Origin: Xanthomonas floridensis
Lineage (GTDB): Bacteria; Pseudomonadota; Gammaproteobacteria; Xanthomonadales; Xanthomonadaceae
Direction: 5' to 3'
DNA: 64,000 bases
Assembly (NCBI RefSeq): GCF_001642575.1
Contig: NZ_LXNG01000012.1
Coordinates: 186,001-250,000, forward strand
Part shown: positions 13,232 through 25,490 of the stretch, piece after piece
How positions within the stretch are numbered: the first letter of the stretch is position 1
Layout of the letters: every line of letters starts with the position of its first letter
Translations under genes and position numbers: made by a program
The notes under the pieces: model-generated
Told to the model about the DNA's origin: nothing
Databases searched by the model: none
The model's input: only the letters and a program-made list of their open reading frames with translations

Positions 13232-16200
13232 ATGAAAGACCTGCTCAACCTCTTCAATCAGCAGCGCCAGACGCTGGATTTCGACGCGATCAAGATCGCG
13301 CTGGCGTCGCCGGACCTGATCCGTTCGTGGTCCTACGGCGAAGTGAAGAAGCCCGAAACCATCAACTACCGGACCTTCAAGCCCGAGCGTGACGGCCTGT
13401 TCTGCGCCGCCATCTTCGGACCGATCAAGGATTACGAGTGCCTGTGCGGCAAGTACAAGCGCATGAAGCACCGTGGCGTGGTCTGCGAAAAGTGCGGCAC
13501 CGAAGTCACCCTCGCCAAGGTGCGCCGCGAGCGCATGGGTCACATCGACCTGGCCTCGCCGGTCGCGCACATCTGGTTCCTCAAGTCGCTGCCGTCGCGC
13601 ATCGGCCTGATGCTGGACATGACCCTGCGTGACATCGAGCGCGTGCTGTACTTCGAAGCCTACGTGGTTACCGAGCCGGGCCTGACCCCGCTTGAGCGCC
13701 GCCAGCTGCTGACCGAAGAGCAGTACCTGACCGCACGCCAGGAGTACAACGACGACTTCGACGCCGCCATGGGCGCCGAGGCCGTCTACGAGCTGCTGCG
13801 CACGATCGACCTGCAGTCGGAAATGACCCGCCTGCGCGAGGAAATCGCCAGCACCGGTTCGGAAACCAAGCTCAAGCGCCTCACCAAGCGCATCAAGCTG
13901 ATCGAAGCCTTCCTGGAATCGGGCAACCGTCCGGAGTGGATGGTCATGACCGTGCTGCCGGTGCTGCCGCCGGACCTGCGTCCGCTGGTGCCGCTGGATG
14001 GCGGCCGCTTCGCGACCTCGGATCTGAACGACCTGTACCGCCGCGTGATCAACCGCAACAACCGCCTGCGTCGTCTGCTCGAGCTCAATGCGCCGGACAT
14101 CATCGTGCGCAACGAAAAGCGCATGCTGCAGGAATCGGTCGATGCGCTGCTGGACAACGGCCGTCGCGGCCGTGCCATCACTGGCACCAACAAGCGTCCG
14201 CTGAAGTCGCTGGCCGACATGATCAAGGGCAAGCAGGGCCGGTTCCGTCAGAACCTGCTCGGCAAGCGCGTGGACTACTCCGGCCGTTCGGTCATCACCG
14301 TCGGTCCGTACCTCAAGCTGCACCAGTGCGGCCTGCCGAAGAAGATGGCGCTGGAGCTGTTCAAGCCGTTCGTGTTCGCCAAGCTGCAGCGTCGTGGCCT
14401 GGCCACCACCATCAAGGCCGCCAAGAAGCTCGTCGAGCGCGAAGAGGCCGAGGTGTGGGACATCCTCGAAGAAGTCATTCGCGAGCATCCGGTGCTGCTG
14501 AACCGTGCGCCGACCCTGCACCGTCTGGGCATCCAGGCGTTCGAGCCGGTGTTGATCGAAGGCAAGGCCATCCAGCTGCATCCGCTGGTGTGTACTGCCT
14601 TCAACGCCGACTTCGACGGTGACCAGATGGCCGTCCACGTGCCGCTCTCACTGGAAGCCCAGCTGGAAGCGCGTGCGCTGATGATGTCCACCAACAACAT
14701 CCTGTCGCCGGCCAACGGCGAGCCGATCATCGTGCCGTCGCAGGACGTGGTGTTGGGCCTGTACTACATGAGCCGCGCCCTGGAGAACAAGAAGGGCGAG
14801 GGCATGGTGTTTGCCAACACCAGCGAAGTGAAGCGCGCCTACGACAACCGCGTGGTGGAACTGCACGCCAAGGTCAAGGTCCGCATCACCCAGGTGGACA
14901 TCGACGCTGCCGACGGCAAGCGCACCAGCGGCACCTCGATCGTGGAGACCACGGTCGGTCGTGCGCTGCTGAGCGAAATCCTGCCCGAAGGCCTGCCGTT
15001 CCAGCTGGCCAACACCGAGATGACCAAGAAGAACATCTCGCGTCTGATCAACTCCAGCTACCGTCTGCTGGGCTTGAAGGACACGGTCGTGTTCGCCGAC
15101 AAACTGATGTACACCGGCTATGCCTACGCTACCCGCGCCGGCGTGTCGATCGGCATCGACGACATGCTGATCCCGGACGAGAAGAAGGGCATCCTCACCG
15201 AGGCCGAAGCCGAAGTGCTGGAAATCCAGGAGCAGTACCAGTCCGGCCTGGTCACCGCCGGCGAGCGCTACAACAAGGTCGTGGATATCTGGTCGCGCAC
15301 CAATGAGCGCATCGCCAAGGCGATGATGGACACCATCGGTACCGAGAAGGTCGAGAACGCCAAGGGCGAAACCATCGACCAGAAGTCGATGAACTCGCTG
15401 TACATCATGGCCGACTCCGGTGCCCGTGGTAGCCAGGCGCAGATCCGTCAGCTGGCCGGTATGCGTGGCCTGATGGCGCGTCCGGACGGCTCGATCATCG
15501 AGACGCCCATCAAGGCGAACTTCCGCGAAGGCCTGAACGTGCAGGAGTACTTCAACTCCACCCACGGCGCGCGTAAGGGTCTTGCCGATACCGCGTTGAA
15601 GACCGCGAACTCGGGTTACCTGACCCGTCGTCTGGTCGACGTGGCACAGGACGTGGTGATCACCGAAGTCGATTGCGGCACCACCGAAGGGTTGATCATG
15701 ACCCCGATCGTGGAAGGCGGCGACGTGGTGGAGCCGTTGAAGGAGCGCGTGCTGGGCCGTGTCGTGGCCGAGGACGTCTACCTGCCGGGCAACGACGAAG
15801 AGCCGATCGTCACCCGCAATACGCTGCTCGACGAAGCCTGGGTTGCCAAGCTCGAAGACGCCAGCGTGCAGTCGGTGAAGGTGCGTTCGACCATCAGCTG
15901 CGAATCCTCGTTCGGCGTGTGCGCACGTTGCTACGGTCGCGATCTTGCACGCGGTCACCAGGTCAACATCGGTGAGGCGGTCGGCGTTATCGCTGCCCAG
16001 TCCATCGGTGAGCCGGGTACCCAGCTGACCATGCGTACGTTCCACATCGGTGGTGCGGCATCGCGTGCGGCGGCAGTGGACAACATCACGGTCAAGACCA
16101 CCGGTTCGATCAAGTTCAACAACCTGAAGTCGGTCGAGCATGCCAACGGTTCGCTGGTCGCGGTGTCGCGTTCGGGCGAGTTGTCGGTGCTCGACGGCCA

Positions 16201-17449
16201 TGGTCGCGAGCGCGAGCGTTACAAGCTGCCGTACGGCGCCACCATCACCGCCAAGGACGGTGATGCGGTCAAGGCCGGGCAGGGCGTTGCCAACTGGGAT
16301 CCGCATAACCACCCGATCGTGTCGGAAGTGGCCGGTTTCATCCGCTTCATCGACTTCGTCGACGGCGTCACCGTCATCGAGAAGACCGACGAACTGACCG
16401 GTCTGGCCTCGCGTGAAATCACCGACCCGAAGCGTCGCGGTGCACAGGCCAAGGAACTGCGGCCGATCGTGCGCATCGTCGATGGCAAGGGCAACGACCT
16501 GACCATTCCGAACACCGATCTGCCGGCGCAGTACCTGCTGCCGCCGCGCTCCATCGTCAACCTGCAGGACGGTGCAGCCGTCGGCGTGGGCGACGTGGTG
16601 GCGAAGATTCCGCAGGAAGCGTCCAAGACCCGCGACATCACCGGTGGTCTGCCGCGCGTTGCCGACCTGTTCGAAGCGCGCAAGCCGAAGGATCCGGCGA
16701 TCCTGGCCGAGCGTTCGGGCATCATCAGCTTCGGTAAGGACACCAAGGGCAAGCAGCGCCTGATCATCAAGGACACCGACGGTTCGGAACACGAAGAGCT
16801 GATCCCGAAGTACCGCCAGATCATCGTGTTCGAAGGCGAGCACGTGACCAAGGGCGAGACCGTGGTGGACGGCGAGCCGAGCCCGCAGGACATCCTGCGT
16901 CTGCTGGGTGTCGAGCCGCTGGCTGCGTATCTGGTCAAGGAAATCCAGGACGTGTATCGCCTGCAGGGCGTGAAGATCAACGACAAGCACATCGAAGTGA
17001 TCACGCGTCAGATGTTGCGCAAGGTCGAGATCGTCGACCAGGGCAACAGCAAGTTCCTCAACGGCGAGCAGGTCGAGCGCCAGCGCGTCATCGAGGAAAA
17101 TGCACGTCTGACCACCCGCAACGAACTGCCGGCCAAGTACGACCCGGTGTTGCTGGGCATCACCAAGGCCTCGCTGGCCACCGAGTCGTTCATCTCGGCG
17201 GCGTCGTTCCAGGAGACCACCCGCGTGTTGACCGAGGCTGCCGTGCGCGGCACCCGCGACAACCTGCGCGGTCTGAAGGAAAACGTGATCGTGGGCCGTC
17301 TGATCCCGGCCGGTACCGGCCTGGCGTATCACGCCGGCCGTCGCAAGTCCGCGGGTCTGACCGACTCGGAAATGGAAACGCTGTCGGGCAAGCCCGCAGT
17401 GGCCGAACCGGTCGCTACCGTGGCCGACGCTGGCGCGGACGAGGAGTAA
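13232..17449 (+). CDS. rpoC: DNA-directed RNA polymerase subunit beta-prime
   Basis: Encodes 1405-residue RpoC, which carries the catalytic magnesium (E. coli 1407). The first zinc site has cysteines at residues 70, 72, 85 and 88, exactly as in E. coli. The catalytic NADFDGD lies at residues 458-464. The second zinc cluster includes [11 protein letters not shown], and the trigger-loop/bridge-helix region with [18 protein letters not shown] is intact. It starts after GGAG 9 nt upstream and is followed by a rho-independent terminator. Confidence 0.99.
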   Translation: MKDLLNLFNQQRQTLDFDAIKIALASPDLIRSWSYGEVKKPETINYRTFKPERDGLFCAAIFGPIKDYECLCGKYKRMKHRGVVCEKCGTEVTLAKVRRERMGHIDLASPVAHIWFLKSLPSRIGLMLDMTLRDIERVLYFEAYVVTEPGLTPLERRQLLTEEQYLTARQEYNDDFDAAMGAEAVYELLRTIDLQSEMTRLREEIASTGSETKLKRLTKRIKLIEAFLESGNRPEWMVMTVLPVLPPDLRPLVPLDGGRFATSDLNDLYRRVINRNNRLRRLLELNAPDIIVRNEKRMLQESVDALLDNGRRGRAITGTNKRPLKSLADMIKGKQGRFRQNLLGKRVDYSGRSVITVGPYLKLHQCGLPKKMALELFKPFVFAKLQRRGLATTIKAAKKLVEREEAEVWDILEEVIREHPVLLNRAPTLHRLGIQAFEPVLIEGKAIQLHPLVCTAFNADFDGDQMAVHVPLSLEAQLEARALMMSTNNILSPANGEPIIVPSQDVVLGLYYMSRALENKKGEGMVFANTSEVKRAYDNRVVELHAKVKVRITQVDIDAADGKRTSGTSIVETTVGRALLSEILPEGLPFQLANTEMTKKNISRLINSSYRLLGLKDTVVFADKLMYTGYAYATRAGVSIGIDDMLIPDEKKGILTEAEAEVLEIQEQYQSGLVTAGERYNKVVDIWSRTNERIAKAMMDTIGTEKVENAKGETIDQKSMNSLYIMADSGARGSQAQIRQLAGMRGLMARPDGSIIETPIKANFREGLNVQEYFNSTHGARKGLADTALKTANSGYLTRRLVDVAQDVVITEVDCGTTEGLIMTPIVEGGDVVEPLKERVLGRVVAEDVYLPGNDEEPIVTRNTLLDEAWVAKLEDASVQSVKVRSTISCESSFGVCARCYGRDLARGHQVNIGEAVGVIAAQSIGEPGTQLTMRTFHIGGAASRAAAVDNITVKTTGSIKFNNLKSVEHANGSLVAVSRSGELSVLDGHGRERERYKLPYGATITAKDGDAVKAGQGVANWDPHNHPIVSEVAGFIRFIDFVDGVTVIEKTDELTGLASREITDPKRRGAQAKELRPIVRIVDGKGNDLTIPNTDLPAQYLLPPRSIVNLQDGAAVGVGDVVAKIPQEASKTRDITGGLPRVADLFEARKPKDPAILAERSGIISFGKDTKGKQRLIIKDTDGSEHEELIPKYRQIIVFEGEHVTKGETVVDGEPSPQDILRLLGVEPLAAYLVKEIQDVYRLQGVKINDKHIEVITRQMLRKVEIVDQGNSKFLNGEQVERQRVIEENARLTTRNELPAKYDPVLLGITKASLATESFISAASFQETTRVLTEAAVRGTRDNLRGLKENVIVGRLIPAGTGLAYHAGRRKSAGLTDSEMETLSGKPAVAEPVATVADAGADEE

Positions 17450-17489
17450 GCGCTCCGACGGCAGTCGCAAGGCTGCCGTAAGCCAGGCG

Positions 17490-17517
17490 AAAAGGAGGGC
17501 AGGAGGCCCTCCGTTTT
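17490..17517 (+). terminator. Rho-independent terminator of the rpoBC transcript
   Basis: AAAA-GGAGGGC (17490-17500), loop AGGAG, then GCCCTCC (17506-17512) and GTTTT. It lies 40 bp after rpoC and just before the str promoter, so the rpoBC and rpsL transcripts are probably separate. Confidence 0.75.
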
Positions 17518-17558
17518 CCGGCCTTTGGATGGGCCAGCAGGGTTAGGTTTCCGTGAAG

Positions 17559-17588
17559 TTGACGGAGTTTCGCCCTGCCAGCTATACT
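17559..17588 (+). promoter_or_regulatory. str operon promoter (rpsL)
   Basis: TTGACG at 17559-17564 and TATACT at 17583-17588 are separated by 18 nt, a near-consensus sigma-70 promoter about 80 bp before rpsL. Confidence 0.75.
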
Positions 17589-17629
17589 TCTCTGTCTCGG
17601 TGGGCCGTTTCGCGGCCTGCCTTCGTTTT
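17583..17629 (+). promoter_or_regulatory. str leader module: -10 plus GGCCG hairpin and T-run
   Basis: Downstream of TATACTT the leader contains CTGTCTCGG, a hairpin GGCCG-TTTCG-CGGCC (17603-17617), and then TGCCTTCGTTTT. The S10 leader at 22312-22360 follows the same layout and about four fifths of its bases match, so the two leaders look related. Confidence 0.5.
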
Positions 17630-17670
17630 CATGCAAGGCCGTTTCGGCCTCCAATCAGAAGAATCGACTG

Positions 17671-18045
17671 ATGGCAACGATCAATCAGCTGGTCCGCAAG
17701 CCCCGGCAAGCGACCACCTACAAGAGTGCCTCTCCGGCACTGGACAAGTGTCCGCAGCGCCGTGGCGTCTGCACACGCGTCTATACCACTACCCCGAAGA
17801 AGCCGAACTCGGCCCTGCGTAAGGTTGCCAAAGTGCGCCTGACGAACCAGGAAGAGGTCATCAGCTACATCGGTGGTGAAGGCCACAACCTGCAGGAGCA
17901 CTCCGTGGTCCTGATTCGTGGTGGTCGCGTCAAGGATCTTCCCGGTGTGCGTTATCACACCGTCCGTGGTTCGCTGGACGCCGCCGGCGTCGCAAAGCGC
18001 CGTCAAGGTCGTTCCAAGTACGGCGCCAAGCGCCCGAAGAGCTAA
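17671..18045 (+). CDS. rpsL: 30S ribosomal protein S12
   Basis: Encodes 124-residue S12 of the decoding centre. The streptomycin-relevant segments [11 protein letters not shown] and [17 protein letters not shown] are unaltered, so the gene appears streptomycin-sensitive. It starts [12 protein letters not shown], as in E. coli. rpsG follows after only 12 bp, shorter than the S7-regulated spacer of E. coli. Confidence 0.98.
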   Translation: MATINQLVRKPRQATTYKSASPALDKCPQRRGVCTRVYTTTPKKPNSALRKVAKVRLTNQEEVISYIGGEGHNLQEHSVVLIRGGRVKDLPGVRYHTVRGSLDAAGVAKRRQGRSKYGAKRPKS

Positions 18046-18057
18046 GGAAATACTCCA

Positions 18058-18525
18058 ATGTCCCGTAAAGGTTCTACTCCGCAGCGCACCGTCCTGCCTG
18101 ATCCCAAGCATGGCAGCGAAACCATTGCCCGCTTCATCAATATGGTGATGCAAAGTGGCAAGAAGTCGGTTGCTGAGAAAATTGTCTATGGCGCGATGGA
18201 CGTCATTGGCGAAAAGAATCCGAATGCCGTCGAGCTGGTGCAGAAAGCACTGGACAACGTGGCCCCGGCTGTCGAAGTTAAATCGCGTCGCGTCGGTGGT
18301 GCTACCTATCAGGTGCCCGTCGAAGTGCGCTCCTCCCGTCGCATGGCGCTGGCAATGCGCTGGTTGATCGATTCCGCGCGCAAGCGTGGCGAGAACACCA
18401 TGCCGCGCAAGCTGGCTGCAGAACTGCTGGACGCCTCGGAAAGCCGTGGCGGCGCGATCAAGAAGCGCGAAGAGACTCACCGTATGGCGGAAGCGAACAA
18501 GGCGTTCGCACACTACCGCTGGTGA
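18058..18525 (+). CDS. rpsG: 30S ribosomal protein S7
   Basis: Encodes 155-residue S7, a primary 16S rRNA binder that nucleates the 30S head. It begins [17 protein letters not shown] and has the conserved KLAAELLDA and [15 protein letters not shown]-terminus. In E. coli it represses the str operon by binding the rpsL-rpsG spacer. Here that spacer is 12 bp and two stable hairpins instead lie between rpsG and fusA. Confidence 0.98.
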   Translation: MSRKGSTPQRTVLPDPKHGSETIARFINMVMQSGKKSVAEKIVYGAMDVIGEKNPNAVELVQKALDNVAPAVEVKSRRVGGATYQVPVEVRSSRRMALAMRWLIDSARKRGENTMPRKLAAELLDASESRGGAIKKREETHRMAEANKAFAHYRW

Positions 18526-18574
18526 CCTCGGGGGCCTTGGTAACGGGGCCCTTCAGCACCATATGAGTGCTGTT

Positions 18575-18629
18575 TGCGACGCCTTTGGCGTCGCATCCAA
18601 TCCGAAGGCCGCCGAAAGGCGGCGTTCGG
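18575..18629 (+). promoter_or_regulatory. Tandem hairpins between rpsG and fusA
   Basis: Hairpin 1 is a perfect 9-bp stem, TGCGACGCC-TTT-GGCGTCGCA (18575-18595). Hairpin 2 is GCCGCC-GAAA-GGCGGC (18608-18623) with a GNRA tetraloop, lengthened by CCGAA/TTCGG (18602-18629). No T-run follows. They may be a translational control or processing element. Confidence 0.55.
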
Positions 18630-18662
18630 CCATCCGAAATCCAAGAAATTGAGAGGCTCCCC

Positions 18663-20780
18663 GTGGCCCGCACCACCCCTATCGAGCGTTACCGCAACTT
18701 CGGCATCATGGCTCACATCGATGCCGGCAAGACCACCACTTCCGAGCGCATCCTGTTCTACACCGGTGTGAGTCACAAGATCGGCGAAGTCCATGACGGC
18801 GCTGCAGTGATGGACTGGATGGAGCAGGAGCAGGAGCGTGGTATCACCATCACCTCCGCTGCGACCACTGCGTTCTGGTCGGGTATGGACAAGTCCATGC
18901 CGCAGCACCGCTTCAACATCATCGACACCCCCGGGCACGTCGACTTCACCATCGAAGTGGAGCGCTCCTTGCGCGTGCTCGACGGTGCGGTGTTCGTGCT
19001 GTGCGCCGTCGGTGGCGTGCAGCCGCAGTCCGAGACCGTGTGGCGCCAGGCCAACAAGTACTCCGTGCCGCGCATGGCCTTCGTCAACAAGATGGACCGT
19101 ACCGGTGCCAACTTCGACAAGGTCGTTGAGCAGCTGAAGGCCCGTCTGGGTGCCTATGCCGTGCCGATGCAGGTGCCGATCGGTGCCGAAGACGGTTTCG
19201 AGGGCGTGGTCGACCTGCTGAAGATGAAGGCGATCCATTGGGATACCGCCTCGCAGGGCACCACTTTCGAGTATCGCGACATTCCGGCCGATCTGGTCGA
19301 CGTTGCGACCGAGGCGCGCTCGTTCATGGTGGAAGCGGCTGCAGAAGCCAGCGAAGACCTGATGGACAAGTACCTCAACGAAGGCGACCTGACCGAAGAA
19401 GAGATCCTGGTGGGTCTGCGCGAGCGCACCCTGAAGGTCGAGATCGTTCCGGTGTTCTGCGGTTCGGCGTTCAAGAACAAGGGCGTGCAGGCCATGCTCG
19501 ACGGTGTCGTGCACCTGTTGCCGTCGCCGGCCGACCGTCCGCCGGTCCAGGGTATCGATGAGGACGAGAAGGAAGACACGCGTGCTGCCACCGACACCGC
19601 GCCGTTCTCGGCGCTGGCGTTCAAGATCATGACCGACCCGTTCGTGGGCTCGCTGACGTTCTTCCGTGTCTATTCGGGCACGTTGAACTCCGGCGACCAG
19701 GTCTACAACCCCGTCAAGTCGAAGAAAGAGCGCGTGGGCCGCATCCTGCAGATGCACTCCAACAATCGCGAAGAGATCAAGGAAGTGCGCGCTGGCGACA
19801 TCGCCGCTGCCGTGGGTCTGAAGGATGTCACCACCGGTGACACCCTGTGTGCGCAGGACAAGATCATCACCCTGGAGCGCATGGTGTTCCCGGAGCCGGT
19901 GATCTCGATGGCGGTGGAACCCAAGACCAAGTCGGACCAGGAAAAGATGGGTATGGCCCTGGGCCGTCTGGCGCAGGAAGATCCCTCGTTCCGCGTCAAG
20001 ACCGACGAAGAATCCGGCCAGACCATCATCTCCGGCATGGGCGAGTTGCACCTGGACATCATCGTCGACCGCATGCGTCGCGAGTTCAATGTCGAGGCCA
20101 ACGTCGGCAAGCCGCAGGTGGCCTACCGCGAAACGATCCGCAAGTCCGACGTCAAGTCCGACTACAAACACGCCAAGCAGTCCGGTGGTAAGGGTCAGTA
20201 CGGCCACGTCGTGATCGAGCTGTCGCCGATGACCGAGGAAGAGCGCAAGAGCGACAACGTCAAGGACGACTTCCTGTTCGTCAATGACATCACCGGCGGC
20301 ATCATTCCGAAGGAATTCATCCCGTCGGTTGAAAAGGGCCTGCGCGAAACGATCACCAGTGGTCCGATCGCCGGTTTCCCGGTGGTGGGCGTGAAGGTCA
20401 AGCTGGTGTTCGGCTCGTACCACGACGTCGACTCCTCGGAAATGGCGTTCAAGCTGGCCGCGTCGATGGCGTTCAAGCAGGGCTTTGCGAAAGCCAGCCC
20501 GGTGTTGCTGGAGCCGATCATGAAGGTCGAAATCGTCAGCCCGGAGGATTACCTGGGTGACGTGATGGGCGACGTGAGCCGCCGTCGCGGCGTGTTGCAG
20601 GGTCAGGACGACAGCCCGTCGGGCAAGATCATCAATGCGATGATCCCGCTGGGTGAAATGTTCGGCTATGCGACCTCGCTGCGCTCGATGAGCCAGGGTC
20701 GCGCCACGTTCTCGATGGAATTCGACCATTACGAAGAGGCACCGGCCAACATCGCCGACGCCGTCACCAAGAAGGGCTGA
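18663..20780 (+). CDS. fusA: Elongation factor G
   Basis: Encodes 705-residue EF-G, the GTPase that drives tRNA-mRNA translocation and, with RRF, ribosome recycling. Motifs are [15 protein letters not shown] (P-loop), RGITITSAA (switch I), DTPGHVDF (G3), [10 protein letters not shown] (G4) and the domain IV/V segments GMGELHLDI and [11 protein letters not shown]. The start is GTG at 18663, preceded by GAGAGG, because the family starts M-A-R-x-TPIERYRN. The upstream in-frame ATG at 18567 would only add hairpin sequence. tuf follows after 46 bp. Confidence 0.98.
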   Translation: MARTTPIERYRNFGIMAHIDAGKTTTSERILFYTGVSHKIGEVHDGAAVMDWMEQEQERGITITSAATTAFWSGMDKSMPQHRFNIIDTPGHVDFTIEVERSLRVLDGAVFVLCAVGGVQPQSETVWRQANKYSVPRMAFVNKMDRTGANFDKVVEQLKARLGAYAVPMQVPIGAEDGFEGVVDLLKMKAIHWDTASQGTTFEYRDIPADLVDVATEARSFMVEAAAEASEDLMDKYLNEGDLTEEEILVGLRERTLKVEIVPVFCGSAFKNKGVQAMLDGVVHLLPSPADRPPVQGIDEDEKEDTRAATDTAPFSALAFKIMTDPFVGSLTFFRVYSGTLNSGDQVYNPVKSKKERVGRILQMHSNNREEIKEVRAGDIAAAVGLKDVTTGDTLCAQDKIITLERMVFPEPVISMAVEPKTKSDQEKMGMALGRLAQEDPSFRVKTDEESGQTIISGMGELHLDIIVDRMRREFNVEANVGKPQVAYRETIRKSDVKSDYKHAKQSGGKGQYGHVVIELSPMTEEERKSDNVKDDFLFVNDITGGIIPKEFIPSVEKGLRETITSGPIAGFPVVGVKVKLVFGSYHDVDSSEMAFKLAASMAFKQGFAKASPVLLEPIMKVEIVSPEDYLGDVMGDVSRRRGVLQGQDDSPSGKIINAMIPLGEMFGYATSLRSMSQGRATFSMEFDHYEEAPANIADAVTKKG

Positions 20781-20826
20781 GTTCGCTCAGCCGCTTCAAA
20801 AATTTTCCAATTAGAGGTAGCAAGTC

Positions 20827-22017
<1,191 letters not shown>

Positions 22018-22057
22018 GACACCTGCGGTTCGGCTGCCTTGGCAGCCGGCGTAGCGA

Positions 22058-22085
22058 AAAGGGCCGGCGCAAGCCGGCCTTTTTT
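22058..22085 (+). terminator. Rho-independent terminator of the str operon
   Basis: GGCCGGC (22062-22068), loop GCAA, GCCGGCC (22073-22079), then TTTTTT to 22085, preceded by AAAA. It separates the str operon from the S10 promoters. Confidence 0.9.
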
Positions 22086-22138
22086 GTTGCGCGGAAATTT
22101 GGCGAGCTGGGCGGCCGCAAGTTTCTGGAAGTGGATGC

Positions 22139-22167
22139 TTGCACGCCGAAATCACGCCCGTTATAAT
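22139..22167 (+). promoter_or_regulatory. S10 operon promoter P1
   Basis: TTGCAC (22139-22144), a 17-nt spacer, then TATAAT (22162-22167) followed by the GC-rich discriminator GCGCGGCTCG. A discriminator of this kind is typical of growth-rate and ppGpp-controlled promoters. It gives a leader of about 300 nt before rpsJ. Confidence 0.75.
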
Positions 22168-22288
22168 GCGCGGCTCGGTGTCCCTGGGTAGGGCGCTGAG
22201 TTACAGCGAAAAGAACGGCAGGATGCCGCTCGTGTTCGCCAGACCGGGAAGGTCGCGTTGCATGGAGCACTCAACAACTCACACGTTG

Positions 22289-22317
22289 TTGACCGTGCTC
22301 TTGTTGCGCATTATACT
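22289..22317 (+). promoter_or_regulatory. S10 operon promoter P2
   Basis: TTGACC (22289-22294), a 17-nt spacer, then TATACT (22312-22317). It is a second near-consensus promoter 150 bp downstream of P1 and about 155 bp before rpsJ. Confidence 0.7.
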
Positions 22318-22360
22318 TTTCCGTCTGGGTAGGCCGGTTTACCGGGCTGCCTCAGTTTTT
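22312..22360 (+). promoter_or_regulatory. S10 leader module: -10 plus GCCGG hairpin and T-run
   Basis: TATACTT is followed by CCGTCTGGGTAGGCC, a hairpin GCCGG-TTTA-CCGGGC (22333-22347, one bulge), and CTGCCTCAGTTTTT. It aligns with the str leader at 17583-17629. Confidence 0.5.
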
Positions 22361-22476
22361 GGGCGGAGGAATGCCCTCGTCAGCAGGATGCGCGGCGATT
22401 TCATCTACGCAGGAATATCGGGGCAGGTATCCCAGAGGCCTTGCCCGTCGCTCTTTTAACGAAGGAAGCTTCCGTC

Positions 22477-22788
22477 ATGTCGGAACAAAAGATCCGGATT
22501 CGGTTGAAGGCGTTCGATCATCGTTTGATCGACCGTTCGGCCAGCGAGATCGTCGAAACGGCTAAGCGGACCGGCGCGCAAGTGCGTGGCCCGATCCCGT
22601 TGCCGACCAAGATCGAACGTTACACCATCCTCGTATCCCCGCATGCCGACAAGGATGCGCGTGACCAGTACGAAACCCGCACGCACAAGCGCGTGCTTGA
22701 CATCGTCGACCCGAACGACAAGACCGTGGACGCGCTGATGAAGCTCGAACTCGCGGCTGGCGTCGACGTACAGATCAAGTTGACCTGA
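22477..22788 (+). CDS. rpsJ: 30S ribosomal protein S10
   Basis: Encodes 103-residue S10 (same length as E. coli), a 30S head protein that also binds NusB and NusG in antitermination and transcription-translation coupling. It reads [19 protein letters not shown], with [19 protein letters not shown] and a C-terminal VDVQIKLT. The ATG at 22477 follows AAGGAAG, and the longer open frame from 22441 is leader sequence. First gene of the S10 operon. Confidence 0.98.
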   Translation: MSEQKIRIRLKAFDHRLIDRSASEIVETAKRTGAQVRGPIPLPTKIERYTILVSPHADKDARDQYETRTHKRVLDIVDPNDKTVDALMKLELAAGVDVQIKLT

Positions 22789-22799
22789 GGACTACGACC

Positions 22800-23450
22800 A
22801 TGACGAAGAAATATTCGTTGGGCTTCGTGGGCCGCAAGGCTGGCATGAGCCGCGTCTTCACTGAAGACGGCCGCTCGGTGCCGGTTACGCTGATCGAAGC
22901 AACTCCGAACCGCATCGCGCAGATCAAGACCGTCGAAACCGACGGCTACAGCGCTGTGCAGATTACCGTTGGCGCCCGTCGTGCCGCGCTGGTCAACAAG
23001 CCGGCTGCAGGCCACTTCGCCAAGGCGAAGGTGGAAGCGGGTCGCGGCCTGTGGGAATTCCGCGTTGAAGACGCACAGCTCGGCGATTTCGCCGTCGGTG
23101 GCGAAATCAAGGCGGACATCTTCGAGGTCGGCCAGAAGGTCGACGTCCAGGGCGTCACCAAGGGTAAGGGTTTCCAGGGCACCATCAAGCGCTACAACTT
23201 CCGTATGGGCGACGCAACCCACGGTAACTCGCTGTCGCATCGCGCGCCGGGTTCGCTGGGTCAGCGCCAGACGCCGGGTCGCGTTTTCCCGGGTAAGAAG
23301 ATGTCGGGCCACATGGGCGCCGTGCAGCAAAGCACGCAGAACCTGGAAGTGGTCAAGGTCGACGTCGAGCGTGGTCTGATTGCTATCCGCGGCGCCGTGC
23401 CTGGCGCAGCTGGTGGCGACGTGATCGTCCGTCCGGCGAGCAAGGCATAA
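22800..23450 (+). CDS. rplC: 50S ribosomal protein L3
   Basis: Encodes 216-residue L3, an early assembly protein near the peptidyl transferase centre. It begins [20 protein letters not shown] and contains [16 protein letters not shown] and [20 protein letters not shown], the extended loop that reaches towards the catalytic centre. Spacing is 11 bp from rpsJ. Its stop codon begins a 21-nt sequence shared exactly with the rpsS-rplV junction. Confidence 0.98.
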   Translation: MTKKYSLGFVGRKAGMSRVFTEDGRSVPVTLIEATPNRIAQIKTVETDGYSAVQITVGARRAALVNKPAAGHFAKAKVEAGRGLWEFRVEDAQLGDFAVGGEIKADIFEVGQKVDVQGVTKGKGFQGTIKRYNFRMGDATHGNSLSHRAPGSLGQRQTPGRVFPGKKMSGHMGAVQQSTQNLEVVKVDVERGLIAIRGAVPGAAGGDVIVRPASKA

Positions 23451-23462
23451 GGAGAGATGACG

Positions 23463-24068
23463 ATGGAACTCGTTATCACGGGTAGCAACAACAAGGTCTC
23501 GGTCTCCGATGCCGTGTTCGGTCGCGAATTCAGCGAAGATCTGGTTCACCAGGTCGTCGTCGCTTATCGCAACGCCGGTCGCGCCGGTACCAAGGCACAG
23601 AAGACGCGTTCGGAAGTTGCGGGCACGACCAAGAAGTCGAAGAAGCAAAAGGGCGGCGGTGCGCGTCATGGCGCGCTGACGGCTCCGATCTTCGTCGGCG
23701 GCGGCGTGACCTTCGCGGCCAAGCCGCGCAGCTTCGAGCAGAAGGTCAACCGCAAGATGTACCGCGCGGCCATCTGCGCGATCTTCTCCGAGTTGAACCG
23801 TCAGGGTCGTCTGATGATCGTCGACGCGTTCGACCTCGAAGCGACCAAGACCAAGGGTTTGATCGAGAAGCTGAAGGGGCTGGATGTGGGCAAGCGCCCG
23901 CTGATCGTCACCGAAGAAGCCTCCGAGCACCTGTATCTGTCCGCCCGCAATCTGCCGTATGTGCAGGTGCGTGATGTGCAGGGTCTGGATCCGGTCGCTC
24001 TGGTCGGGGCCGATACGGTCGTGATCACCGCCGATGCGGTCAAGAAGGTCGAGGAGTGGCTGGCATGA
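23463..24068 (+). CDS. rplD: 50S ribosomal protein L4
   Basis: Encodes 201-residue L4, which lines the peptide exit tunnel and in E. coli also represses the S10 operon by binding its leader. It reads [16 protein letters not shown], with the tunnel loop around [20 protein letters not shown]. Two in-frame ATGs lie 6 nt apart (23457, 23463). The GGAG at 23451 is too close to the first, so 23463 is chosen. The stop overlaps the rplW start (ATGA). Confidence 0.96.
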
Positions 24069-24364
24069 GCAGCAACGAAAAAATCTTCAGCGTGCTGCGT
24101 GCTCCGCGAGTCTCCGAAAAGACCGCGCGCCTGCAGGAAATCTCCAACCAGTATGTCTTCGAAGTTTCGAACGAAGCCACCAAGGCCGATGTAAAGGCCG
24201 CGGTTGAGCAGCTGTTCGACGTCAAGGTCAAGGCAGTCAACGTGGTCAACGTCAAGGGCAAGAGCAAGTCCTTCCGTAACCGTGCTGGCAGCCGTGGCAA
24301 TTGGCGCAAGGCGTACGTCCGCCTGGTCGATGGTCAGTCCATCGACGTAACGGCCAAGGCCTGA
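24065..24364 (+). CDS. rplW: 50S ribosomal protein L23
   Basis: Encodes 99-residue L23, at the exit of the peptide tunnel where trigger factor and SRP dock. It starts [20 protein letters not shown] and has the conserved [20 protein letters not shown] and a basic loop. The ATG at 24065 overlaps the rplD stop by 4 nt, indicating translational coupling. Length equals E. coli (100). Confidence 0.97.
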
Positions 24365-24374
24365 GGTCCATCCC

Positions 24375-25202
24375 ATGCCATTGATGAAGTTCAAACCCAC
24401 CTCTCCCGGCCGTCGTTCCGCCGTGCGCGTGGTTACTCCCGATCTGCACAAGGGCGCACCGCACGCGGCGCTGCTCGACTCGCAGAGCAAGTCCGGTGGT
24501 CGTAACCACCATGGCCGCATCACCGTGCGTCACGTCGGTGGTGGCCACAAGCAGCACTACCGCATCATCGACTTCAAGCGCAACAAGGAAGGCATTCCAG
24601 CGCGTGTGGAGCGGATCGAATACGATCCGAACCGTACCGCCCATATCGCCCTGCTGTGCTATGTCGACGGTGAGCGCCGCTACATCATCGCCCCGAAGGG
24701 CCTGAAGGCTGGCGACCAGGTCATTGCCGGTGCCAATGCACCGATCAAGACCGGCAACACGCTGCCGCTGCGCAACATCCCGGTCGGTACGACGGTTCAC
24801 GGTATCGAGCTGAAGCCGGGTAAGGGCGCTCAGATCGCACGTGCTGCCGGTGCAGCCGTCCAGTTGGTCGCTCGCGAAGGCATCTATGCCACGCTGCGCC
24901 TGCGCTCGGGCGAAATGCGCAAGGTGCCGGTCGAGTGCCGCGCCACTATCGGCGAAGTCGGCAACGACGAGCACAACCTCGAGAAGTTGGGCAAGGCCGG
25001 CGCCAAGCGTTGGCGCGGTGTTCGCCCGACCGTTCGCGGTGCGGCCATGAACCCGGTCGATCACCCGCACGGTGGTGGTGAAGCGAAGGCTGGCCAGGGT
25101 AATCCGCATCCGGTCACCCCGTGGGGTGTTCCGACCAAGGGTTACAAGACGCGCAAGAACAAGCGCACCCAGCAGTTCATCGTCCGCGATCGTAGGGGCT
25201 AA
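24375..25202 (+). CDS. rplB: 50S ribosomal protein L2
   Basis: Encodes 275-residue L2, a primary 23S rRNA binder needed for subunit joining and peptidyl transferase activity. It begins [15 protein letters not shown] and includes [19 protein letters not shown] and the catalytically important C-terminal stretch [20 protein letters not shown] with its conserved histidine. Located 10 bp after rplW. Confidence 0.98.
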
Positions 25203-25208
25203 TCGACC

Positions 25209-25478
25209 ATGGCACGTTCACTTAAGAAGGGCCCGTTCGTCGATCACCACCTTGCAAAGAAGGTGGAGTCCGCTGCGGGTAGCAAGAAGCCGATCAAGAC
25301 CTGGTCGCGCCGTTCGATGATCCTGCCCGAAATGGTAGGCATCACCATCGCCGTGCATAACGGCAAGAACCACATTCCGGTGCTCGTCAACGAGAATATG
25401 GTCGGCCACAAGCTCGGCGAATTTGCCGTCACCCGGACCTTCAAGGGTCACGGTGGCGACAAGAAGTCGAGCAGGTAA
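25209..25478 (+). CDS. rpsS: 30S ribosomal protein S19
   Basis: Encodes 89-residue S19 of the 30S head, which contacts S13 and the A-site finger. It starts [15 protein letters not shown] and contains [15 protein letters not shown] and [20 protein letters not shown]. Located 6 bp after rplB. Its stop codon begins the same 21-nt sequence that is found at the rplC-rplD junction. Confidence 0.98.
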   Translation: MARSLKKGPFVDHHLAKKVESAAGSKKPIKTWSRRSMILPEMVGITIAVHNGKNHIPVLVNENMVGHKLGEFAVTRTFKGHGGDKKSSR

Positions 25479-25490
25479 GGAGAGATGACG

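Noticed and set aside
14648-17470. 940-codon open frame antisense to rpoC
   Set aside because: Same codon-bias artefact. rpoC is certain on the plus strand.
22139-22459. 106-codon frame in the S10 leader
   Set aside because: It overlaps two promoters and leader structure, with no protein similarity recognised.
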